The notes below the pieces were generated by a model, which had not been told where the DNA came from, searched no databases, and worked only from the letters and a program-made list of their open reading frames with translations. The position numbers were made by a program, and so were the translations under genes. Positions 44,228 to 51,512 of a DNA stretch of 64,000 nt are shown here, piece after piece. Within the stretch, counting starts at the first letter, position 1. Every line of letters starts with the position of its first letter. The stretch is from Deltaproteobacteria bacterium (lineage in GTDB: Bacteria > Myxococcota_A > Polyangia > DRWM01 > JAAZOP01), in the NCBI GenBank assembly GCA_016218815.1, contig JACRCX010000084.1, positions 1-64,000 on the forward strand. Reading direction: 5' to 3'.

Positions 44228-45124
44228 ATGAGGCGTGGCGGCGTTGGTTGGAAGATCGTCCCCGTGATCGCAGTCCTGTCCGGCTACCCTGCGGCAAGCG
44301 AAGCGCAGGCCGCTCTGGTGCAGTCCGTCGGCGAGTCGACGACGCCCAGCTCGCTCGGCATGGCCGACGCCCAGGTCGCCAGCGGCATCGCCACGTCCGC
44401 CATGTTCATCAACCCGGCCGGGATCGCCATGGGCCAGGTCTTCCACACCGAAGGCTGGTGGGGCTACTCCGTCAACCTCGATCGCCACGTCGCCGGCGTC
44501 GCCGCCACCGACTCCACCACCCCGGTCGCCGGCGGCCTCGGGTTCACCTACACCTATACCGGCATCGAAGCCGAGCATAACAACTTCTACGACCTGCGCA
44601 CCGGCATCGCCATGCTCTTCGCCGACATGCTCGCCGTCGGTCTCAACCTGAAGTACATGCGCGTCGACTACGGCGAGGGCGTCGAGACCCCCGACGGCTC
44701 GCTCAACGACTTCTCCATGGACGCCGGCGCCCTCTTCACCTACGACCGCTTCTTCCTCGGCGTCGCCGGCACCAACCTCACCAACCTCGATCATCCCATG
44801 GCCCCCCTCGCCCTCATCGTCGGCGGCGGCCTCCGCCTGGGACCCACCCGCTTCGAGTTCGATGCCACCCTCGACTGGTCGACCTACGACGAGGTCGCGC
44901 CGATGGGCCAGAAGTACGCCGTGGGCGGCGAGATCCTCATCGCCGACGCCTACGTCATCCGTGCCGGCTACCGCTACGAGGACATCCCCGACGTCCACGG
45001 GATCGCCGCCGGCGTCGGCTACGTCAGCTCCGCCGTCGCCCTCGACTTCGGCTTCCAGCAGGATCTCAGCGGCCAGCGCAGCGACTCCCGCCTCGGCCTC
45101 TCCTTCCGCTACTTCGTCAACTGA
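44228..45124 (+). CDS. PorV/FadL-type outer-membrane beta-barrel protein
   Basis: The protein has 298 residues. The signal peptide (about residues 1-26) ends at SEAQA. The early mature region SLGMADAQVASGIATSA then MFINPAGIAMG is the signature opening of the PorV/UPF0164 and FadL-like barrels, in which NPAG marks the first strand. The rest alternates strands (GLGFTYTYTGIEAEHNNFYD, VIRAGYRYEDIP, LDFGFQQDLSGQ) and ends with the barrel-type C-terminus LGLSFRYFVN. Functions in the family vary (lipid uptake, shuttle for secreted proteins), so none is assigned. It is convergent with the protease-TonB gene, with 19 bases between the stops. Confidence 0.8.
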   Translation: MRRGGVGWKIVPVIAVLSGYPAASEAQAALVQSVGESTTPSSLGMADAQVASGIATSAMFINPAGIAMGQVFHTEGWWGYSVNLDRHVAGVAATDSTTPVAGGLGFTYTYTGIEAEHNNFYDLRTGIAMLFADMLAVGLNLKYMRVDYGEGVETPDGSLNDFSMDAGALFTYDRFFLGVAGTNLTNLDHPMAPLALIVGGGLRLGPTRFEFDATLDWSTYDEVAPMGQKYAVGGEILIADAYVIRAGYRYEDIPDVHGIAAGVGYVSSAVALDFGFQQDLSGQRSDSRLGLSFRYFVN

Positions 45125-45143
45125 TCCCGCGCGCACCCCGCCC

Positions 45144-48137
45144 TCACTCCAGCGAGAACCGCACCGGCAACTCGAATCGGCACCCCCCCACCGGAAACGG
45201 CGCCGCACCGCGCACCGCCTCCAATGCCGCCTCGTCCAGCAGCGCGGCCCCGGACGACGACGCCACCCGCGCCTCCGCCACCGTCCCGTCCTCCGCGACC
45301 GCGAACGACACCTCGACCGTGCCCGAAACCCCCCGCCGTCGCGCCAGCGGAGGATAGCGTTTCCGCGCGTCGACCGCGGCCCTGACCTCCTCGCTCGCCT
45401 CCCGGCAGGGATCGGGATTCGCCGCCGGTCCCGCAGCGGCCGCAACTCCCGCCCCGGCTCCAGGATCGGCCCCGGGATCGCCGAACGAAGGAGCGTCTCC
45501 GGGAGGCCCGTGCCCATCCCCCACTTCCGAACCGCGCCCTTCAGGGCGCGGCTCCGACGCGGTCCCTGCCGCGGGCTGCAGCACGCTGCGCGGATCGGAA
45601 ACCCCGACCTGCGCGGGGGCGGGCTGCGAACCGACGACCGCCTCCCGCGCGCCCGCCTCCACCGGGACCACCGCGGCCCCCGCGAGCGCCGCACGCCGAG
45701 CCTCGCGTGCCGGCGGCCGGTGCGGCTCCGCGGCGAGGTCCGGCTCCGCCGGAACGGACGGCGGCACCGCAAGCTCCAGGTGCGGCGCCGGCTCCTCGGG
45801 TCGCGACGCCGCCGGCGCCGGCACCGGCTCCTCGGGCGCCAGCAGGCTCACCGCAACGCGCGTGTCGCGCCACGCGGGCGGCGAGCCCGGCAACAGCAGC
45901 ACCAGCGGCGCGACGAGCAGTGCGTGCACCGCCAACGATGCCGCGACGAACGGCCACCGGCGCGTACGATCCTCCGCACGCCGCCCCACGACGACCGTCC
46001 CACGGCACAGCACGCACGCCAGGACGAAGAGCAGGCCAAACGCGGCAGTACCCGTGCCGCGGCACGGCGCGATCGAGCACCCGCCCGGCTGCCGCGCCAC
46101 CGCGCACACGCTCGCCGTCTCCGGCCGCGCGACGCCGGCTGCCCGGGCCGTGAGCGTCGCGCATTGTCCGGGCGCCAGCGTCGACGTGTCGACGACGAAC
46201 GTGCTCACCTCGCCGCTCGCCGATGAAGCGACCCGCAGCGGGAGCCCCGCCTCCAGCGATGCAGCCGCCGCCGAACCGGGCACCCCGCCGTCGAGCCGCA
46301 CCGCGGCCGCCGCCTCGATCGTCGAGCTCCCGCCCGCCTCCGTCTCCCGCCGGGCCACCGACAGCACCAGCCGCGCACCCGACTCCGACGCCGGGGGTTC
46401 CGGTGCCGCCAGGATGCCCGCCGCGTCCAGGATCCCGAACCCGGACTGTGCCTCCCACGCGCCATCCGCTCGCGCCGCCGCCCGCAGCCGATCCCGGATC
46501 GCCCGCGGATGAAGCCACCGCTCCCGCTCCATCAACAAGGCGACCGCGCCGGCGACGTGCGGCGCTGCCAGCGAAGTCCCCCGCCCCGCCGCCCAGGTGG
46601 TGTCGACCGCGGTGGCTTCCTGCCCGCCCGGACCGAGCGGCAGCCCGGCCGCGGACGACTGCGCCGCCACGATCCATTCGCCCGGAGCCAGTAGATCGGG
46701 CTTCAGTCGCCCGTCCGCGGTCGGACCGCGCGCCGAGAAGCTCGACGTCGCACCGGGTATCGCCGACGGATCCTCCACGAGCGCCCCCAGGCGGTTCGTC
46801 CAGGACGCCCGGACCGTGACCGAGCCCACCGCCAGTGCTCCGCGCGCGGTCGCCGGAATCGACAGCGTCACGTCCTCCCGCACCGCGCCCTCCAGCCGGA
46901 ACGGGAAGAAGGTCGTCGTCGCCTCCGCGGAAAGCCACGCCTCCACGACGGCCGGACCGTGCACCCGCAGCTCGTAGCGCCCCGGCGGGATGGAGCCGTC
47001 GTCGCCGCCCGTCCACGCCGCCACGGCCTCGGAGGCGACGTCCCCCTCTCCCTCCCCCAACTCCAGCCGGAGCGCCGCACCACCGCCCAGGGGCGTTTCC
47101 GACGAGGGCTCGGCCGGGTCGACCCGCACGATCGAACCGTCCGGGAGGACCACCTCCAGTGCGAGCGCGCTCCCCGCCGAGGACCAGAGGTCCACGATGG
47201 CCACCGCCGCCGCGCCCTCCGCGGGTCCGCCGTTGGACGGCACCACGAGCGTCGTCGCGGAACTCCCCGCCCCGCGCGGATCCAGCCTGGCGTGCACGGC
47301 CGACCGGCCGGCGTTGCCCGCCGCGACGACCACGGCGCGCCCCCCCGGCCCGTCCCACGCCAGCTCATCGATCACCCCCTCCAGCCAGCTCGTTCCGTCG
47401 TGCGCTCCAAGCTGGCCGCCCAACGACAGGTTCGCGACACACGGCCGCCCGGCCAACTCCGCAGCCGCGAACACGAAGCGCAGCGCGTCCGCGACGTCCA
47501 CCTCGTCATACCGCCCGCCCGGCACGCGGTCCGCCCGGACCACGATCAGCTCCGCCCCCGGCGCGAGGCCCACGAAGGGCTCGGCGCTCCCCGCCGCAAT
47601 CGATGCCACCCTCGTCCCGTGCCCGCTCTCGTCCGGCGACGGCCGCGGCGCCGACGGATCGCGCACCGCCGCCGCCAGCTCGTCCCCCGTGAACAGCGCA
47701 TACCCCAGATCGTCGAGCGGCCCGCCGGTGCCGCGGCTCGGTTGCGTCATGTCCAGGTACCATGCGATCCGCGGCCGCCCCGCCGCGTCCAGGAACGCAC
47801 GGTGCGCGAAATCGACCCCCGAGTCGATCACCGCGACGTACACGCCCCGCCCCGTCCAACCCTCCTCGCGCGCGACGTCCGCGCCCACGAACGGCCCGGA
47901 ACGGTCCAGCGCCGCACCCAGCACTCGCGACCGATCGACCCGCACCAGCCCCCTCTCCCGGAAACGCACCTCGTGGCCCAGGAACGGCGCCGCCGCGGCC
48001 GCCGAAATCGACGCAACATCGTCCGCCCAGACCGCGAAAGGAGAACGCACGTCGACCTCGGCCCGCGCCGGGACCGCCGAAACCAGAAGCAGCAGCGGGC
48101 CGAGGAAACGTCGCACGGCCTGATGGTGCACCGGCAT
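45144..48137 (-). CDS. Subtilisin-like protease - TonB fusion
   Basis: One frame of 997 residues joins two proteins. Residues 1-26 are a signal peptide. Residues 95-560 are an S8 subtilase with the triad Asp105 (AVIDSGVDF), His173 (SGHGTRVAS) and Ser at about 521 (GRGTSLAAPHVAG). At about 685-710 comes a MYXO-CTERM-like segment (GGCSIAPCRG, then LLFVLACVLC and basic residues). After a short basic loop (RRAEDRTRR) a second hydrophobic segment, as in TonB N-termini (WPFVAASLAVHALLVAPLV), leads to a Pro/Glu-rich linker. A TonB C-terminal domain (RKRYPPLARRRGVSGTVEVS) ends at the stop. With that topology both the protease and the TonB domain lie in the periplasm. The start is the ATG 48137 (a GTG at 48131 is possible); the ribosome-binding site is weak. 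Confidence 0.85.
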   Translation of the reverse strand: MPVHHQAVRRFLGPLLLLVSAVPARAEVDVRSPFAVWADDVASISAAAAAPFLGHEVRFRERGLVRVDRSRVLGAALDRSGPFVGADVAREEGWTGRGVYVAVIDSGVDFAHRAFLDAAGRPRIAWYLDMTQPSRGTGGPLDDLGYALFTGDELAAAVRDPSAPRPSPDESGHGTRVASIAAGSAEPFVGLAPGAELIVVRADRVPGGRYDEVDVADALRFVFAAAELAGRPCVANLSLGGQLGAHDGTSWLEGVIDELAWDGPGGRAVVVAAGNAGRSAVHARLDPRGAGSSATTLVVPSNGGPAEGAAAVAIVDLWSSAGSALALEVVLPDGSIVRVDPAEPSSETPLGGGAALRLELGEGEGDVASEAVAAWTGGDDGSIPPGRYELRVHGPAVVEAWLSAEATTTFFPFRLEGAVREDVTLSIPATARGALAVGSVTVRASWTNRLGALVEDPSAIPGATSSFSARGPTADGRLKPDLLAPGEWIVAAQSSAAGLPLGPGGQEATAVDTTWAAGRGTSLAAPHVAGAVALLMERERWLHPRAIRDRLRAAARADGAWEAQSGFGILDAAGILAAPEPPASESGARLVLSVARRETEAGGSSTIEAAAAVRLDGGVPGSAAAASLEAGLPLRVASSASGEVSTFVVDTSTLAPGQCATLTARAAGVARPETASVCAVARQPGGCSIAPCRGTGTAAFGLLFVLACVLCRGTVVVGRRAEDRTRRWPFVAASLAVHALLVAPLVLLLPGSPPAWRDTRVAVSLLAPEEPVPAPAASRPEEPAPHLELAVPPSVPAEPDLAAEPHRPPAREARRAALAGAAVVPVEAGAREAVVGSQPAPAQVGVSDPRSVLQPAAGTASEPRPEGRGSEVGDGHGPPGDAPSFGDPGADPGAGAGVAAAAGPAANPDPCREASEEVRAAVDARKRYPPLARRRGVSGTVEVSFAVAEDGTVAEARVASSSGAALLDEAALEAVRGAAPFPVGGCRFELPVRFSLE

Positions 48138-48173
48138 TGACCCGCAGGGCAACCGCGGGGCATGGTGAGGGCG

Positions 48174-49223
48174 ATGGCGGACCAGGCTCGCACGGAAGAA
48201 CCGACCCCGAGACGGCTGCGGGAGGCGCGGCGCAAGGGTCAGGTCGCCCGCTCCCGCGATCTCACCGCCGCGGTCTCCCTTTGGCTCGTCCTGGGCGCCC
48301 TCGCGCTGGCCGTCGCCCCCGCCGTTCCGCTCCTCGTGCAGGCCACCCGGCACGTCCTGGCCGGAGCGGGCTTCGCCCACGACACCGGCCGCGAGGCCTG
48401 GGTCGTCGCCTGGGCCGGACTCGCGCTCCGCCTCGCCGCCCCCGTGCTCCTCGCGGCCGCCCTGGCCGCCCTCGCGGCCGGCGTCGTCCAGGTCGGAGGA
48501 CTCTTCGCGCTCGAGGCCGTGCGCCCGAAGCTGGACCGGCTGGATCCGGCCGCGGGAGCCCGGCGCGTCCTCGGCGCGCGGGGCTGGTTCGAGGCGCTGA
48601 AGTCCGTCGTGAAGTTCGTCGTGGTTGTCGCCGCCTCCACGCTGGCGTCCTGGTCTTCCCTGGCCGACGTCGTCCGGGCCGCCCGCACCGGGGGTGCCGT
48701 CCTTGCCGGCGCCGTCGTGGGAGCCCTGCTGCACCTGGGCCTGGTCGCCGCCGGCCTCCTCCTCCTCCTCGGCGCGCTCGATCTCCTGGTCCAGCGCCGC
48801 CGCCTGCGCAAGGACCTGCGCATGACCCGCGAGGAAGTGAAGCGCGAGCACAAGGAGGAGGAAGGGGAGCCCGCACTCAAGGCCGAGCGGATGCGACTGC
48901 ATCGCGAGGTGCTGGCGCATCGCATGGTCATGGACGTCCCGCGTGCGACGTGCGTCATCGTCAACCCGACCCACCTTGCCGTGGCCCTGCGCTACGACGG
49001 CGAGGACGAGGACGGGGCGCCGATCGTCCTGGCCAAGGGCGAGGGAGACGTTGCCCGGCGCATCGTGGCCGCCGCCCGGGCCGCCGGCGTCCCCGTGCTC
49101 CGCAATGCCCCCGTCGCACGCACGCTCCTGGCTTGCGAGCTGGGCGCCGCGATCCCGGAGCGGCTCTACGAAGCCGTGGCCGAGGTCCTGCGCATCGTGC
49201 TCGACGAAGAGCCGGCCGGGTAA
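48174..49223 (+). CDS. FlhB/SctU-family type III export switch protein, orphan
   Basis: The product has 349 residues from the ATG 48174; an ATG four codons earlier (48162) is possible. The opening EEPTPRRLREARRKGQVARS is the FlhB/SctU N-terminal signature. Four hydrophobic segments lie in residues 35-215. The C-terminal cytoplasmic domain has the autocleavage motif NPTH in VIVNPTHLAVALRY, where Asn-Pro cleavage switches export specificity. Both flagellar FlhB and injectisome SctU fit. No other flagellar or type III secretion gene is in the window, and the protein stands between the protease-TonB gene (divergent) and priA. It is divergent from the 48137 start by only 36 bases. Confidence 0.88.
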   Translation: MADQARTEEPTPRRLREARRKGQVARSRDLTAAVSLWLVLGALALAVAPAVPLLVQATRHVLAGAGFAHDTGREAWVVAWAGLALRLAAPVLLAAALAALAAGVVQVGGLFALEAVRPKLDRLDPAAGARRVLGARGWFEALKSVVKFVVVVAASTLASWSSLADVVRAARTGGAVLAGAVVGALLHLGLVAAGLLLLLGALDLLVQRRRLRKDLRMTREEVKREHKEEEGEPALKAERMRLHREVLAHRMVMDVPRATCVIVNPTHLAVALRYDGEDEDGAPIVLAKGEGDVARRIVAAARAAGVPVLRNAPVARTLLACELGAAIPERLYEAVAEVLRIVLDEEPAG

Positions 49224-49234
49224 GGGAGGAAGGG

Positions 49235-51424
49235 GTGCGGATCGAGGTCGTCCTGCCGCTGGCCCTCCCCGGGACGCTCACCTACCACGTGCCGCCCGAG
49301 CTGGTCCCGCGGCTGCGTCTGGGCGCCCGCGTCGTTGTGCCCCTCTCGACGCGACGCGCCACCGGCTACGTCGCAGCCCTCGACGTCCCTCCGCCGCAGG
49401 GCGAAGTCGTTCTGCGCGACGTCCTGGCCGTGCCCGAAGACGCCACCGGCCTTCCCGAGGATCTCCTGCAGCTCGTCCTGGAAGCCGCCCGCTACTACTG
49501 CGCGCCCCCTGGCGAAGCGCTGCGCGCCGCGCTGCCCCGCTTCGCCGAGACGCCGACCCGCCGCGTGCGCGTCGTCCGCGCCGTCCCGGAAAAGACCCCC
49601 GACGGTCGGCTCGGCCCGCGGCAGCGACGCCTGCTCGTCGCCCTCGCCGAGGTCGGCGAGCTGGCGCTGGACGAGGCCCGACGCTTGCACGGCGCCACCG
49701 CGGCCTCGATCCGCGCCCTGGCGGACAAGGGTTGGGTCGAGCTGGGGGAGCGGGACGCGGTCGATCCCTTCGCCTCCTCCGGCCCGGCGTGCGCCGACCT
49801 CGCCCCGGACCCGAACCCGGCCCAGCGGCGCGCCATCGACGCCGTGCTGGGTGCCGTTCGCGCCGGCCGCTACCGCGGCTTCCTGCTCCACGGCGTCACC
49901 GCCAGCGGCAAGACCGAAGTCTATCTGCGCTGCGCCGCGGAAACGATCGCGCTCGGACGCTCGTGCCTCGTGCTCGTCCCCGAAATCGCCCTCACGCCGC
50001 AGCTCGTCGGCCGCTTCCGCGCGCGCCTGGGCGGGGCCGTCGCGCTCGTGCACAGCGCCGTCGGCGAGGCCGAGCGACGCCGTGCCTGGTCCGCCATGCT
50101 CGAGGGCCGCGTCCGCGTCGCCGTCGGCGCCCGCTCCGCCCTCTTCGCCCCGCTCTCCGGCCTCGGCCTCGTCGTCGTCGACGAGGAGCACGACGCGTCG
50201 TACAAGCAGGCCGATCGCTTCCGCTATCATGCCCGCGACCTCGCCATGCTCCGCGCCCACCACGCCGGCGCCGCCGTCGTCCTCGGTTCCGCCACCCCCT
50301 CCCTCGAGTCGTGGAGCAACGTCCACGACACCAAGCTCGAGCTGCTCCGGCTGCCCGACCGCGCCACGCCGCTGCCCCTGCCTGCGGTTCGCGTGTGCGA
50401 CCTGCGACTGCGGGGCGCCCGTCACCCACGCCACACCTTCCTCTCGCGCGAGCTGGTGGAGGAGCTGGAAGGCACCCTGGCACGCCGCGAACAGGCGATC
50501 CTCTTCCTGAACCGCCGCGGCTTCGCCCCGACCGCGATCTGCTCCTCCTGCGGCACCTTCGTCGCATGCCCCTCCTGCGGCGTCGCCCTCGCCTACCACC
50601 GCGCGCGGGATGCCCTGCTCTGCCACTACTGCAACTTCGAGCGACAGGTTCCGGAGCGCTGCGAGTCCTGCCGCGAGGGCGAGCTGGACCTGCGCGGACT
50701 GGGCACCGAACGCATCGTTGCCGCTGTCGGCGACCTCTTCCCGGCCGCCCGCGTCGGACGCCTCGATTCCGACGTTGCTGCCGGCCCCTCCGTCGAGCGC
50801 GTCCTGGATCGCCTCCGCCGCCGCGAGATCGACATCCTGGTCGGCACCCAGATGGTCACCAAGGGACACGACTTTCCCGCGGTCACGTTCGTCGGCGTGG
50901 TGCGCGCCGACATGGGCCTGCAGGTCGTCGACTTCCGCGCGGCCGAACGCACCTTCCAGCTCCTGACGCAGGTCGCCGGCCGCGCCGGCCGCGGCACGAC
51001 CCCCGGCCTCGTCCTCTTCCAGACCTTCCTCCCCGATCACTACGCCATCGCCGCTGCCGCCCGGCAGGACTACGAAGGTTTCGTCCGCCAGGAGCTGCCG
51101 TTCCGCCGCGAGCTGGGCTACCCGCCTTTCGGACGGCTCGTGCTGCTCCGCGGCGAAGGACGTGATGCCGGCGTCCTGGATGCCGCCATGGACGCCCTCG
51201 CCGCCGAGCTGTCGCCACTGGCCGCTGCCGCGCACGCCTCGCTGCTCGGCCCTTCTCCGGCTCCCCTGGCCCGCCTCCGCGGATTCCACCGCCGGCACCT
51301 CCTCGTCAAGGCCCCGACGCGCAAGGCCATCCGCGCCGTCGCGGTCCGCGCGACAGCCTGGGCCGCGCACGCCGGCCGGAAGATCCGACTCATCATCGAT
51401 ATCGACCCGCTCCACCTCGCCTGA
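49235..51424 (+). CDS. priA: Primosomal replication restart helicase PriA
   Basis: The product has 729 residues from a GTG 11 bases after the SctU stop, with GGGAGGAAGG upstream. The SF2 helicase motifs are clear: Walker A GVTASGKTEVYL, Walker B VVVDEEHDASYKQ, SATPS, FLNRRGFAPTAIC, and GRAGRG in the last motif. The zinc-binding region between helicase lobes has the usual Cys series CSSCGTFVACPSCG, CHYC, CESC. The N-terminus has the DNA-binding 3'BD fold. PriA reloads the replisome at collapsed forks. Its proximity to dnaA agrees with an origin-proximal location. It is probably translationally linked to the SctU gene. Confidence 0.95.
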   Translation: MRIEVVLPLALPGTLTYHVPPELVPRLRLGARVVVPLSTRRATGYVAALDVPPPQGEVVLRDVLAVPEDATGLPEDLLQLVLEAARYYCAPPGEALRAALPRFAETPTRRVRVVRAVPEKTPDGRLGPRQRRLLVALAEVGELALDEARRLHGATAASIRALADKGWVELGERDAVDPFASSGPACADLAPDPNPAQRRAIDAVLGAVRAGRYRGFLLHGVTASGKTEVYLRCAAETIALGRSCLVLVPEIALTPQLVGRFRARLGGAVALVHSAVGEAERRRAWSAMLEGRVRVAVGARSALFAPLSGLGLVVVDEEHDASYKQADRFRYHARDLAMLRAHHAGAAVVLGSATPSLESWSNVHDTKLELLRLPDRATPLPLPAVRVCDLRLRGARHPRHTFLSRELVEELEGTLARREQAILFLNRRGFAPTAICSSCGTFVACPSCGVALAYHRARDALLCHYCNFERQVPERCESCREGELDLRGLGTERIVAAVGDLFPAARVGRLDSDVAAGPSVERVLDRLRRREIDILVGTQMVTKGHDFPAVTFVGVVRADMGLQVVDFRAAERTFQLLTQVAGRAGRGTTPGLVLFQTFLPDHYAIAAAARQDYEGFVRQELPFRRELGYPPFGRLVLLRGEGRDAGVLDAAMDALAAELSPLAAAAHASLLGPSPAPLARLRGFHRRHLLVKAPTRKAIRAVAVRATAWAAHAGRKIRLIIDIDPLHLA

Positions 51425-51440
51425 CGAGTTTCCCCCACAA

Positions 51441-51485
51441 GCGTGGTCGTGGTCGTGGTCCCCTCGACTTCGCTCGGGGCAGGCG
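51441..51485. repeat. GGTCGTGGTCGTGG and CGACTTCGCTCGGGGCAGGC element
   Basis: A short run of GTGGTC units is followed by CCTCGACTTCGCTCGGGGC, related to the CTCAGGGCAAGCC repeat at the dnaA end. It lies between priA and the next gene; no coding sequence is visible. Confidence 0.5.
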
Positions 51486-51499
51486 CACCGGTTCTCGTG

Positions 51500-51505
51500 T
51501 ACAAT
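51500..51505 (+). promoter_or_regulatory. -10 box just before the 51513 gene (leaderless)
   Basis: TACAAT (51500-51505) lies 7 bases before the ATG 51513. The expected start of transcription (about 51512) falls right at the ATG and there is no Shine-Dalgarno sequence, as at 19881/19890. No -35 box is visible. Confidence 0.4.
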
Positions 51506-51512
51506 GCGCGCC

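Noticed and set aside
48138-48974. The protease-TonB frame stays open to 48974 on the minus strand.
   Set aside because: The upstream part is antisense to the SctU/FlhB gene and has no signal peptide. The real start is near 48137.
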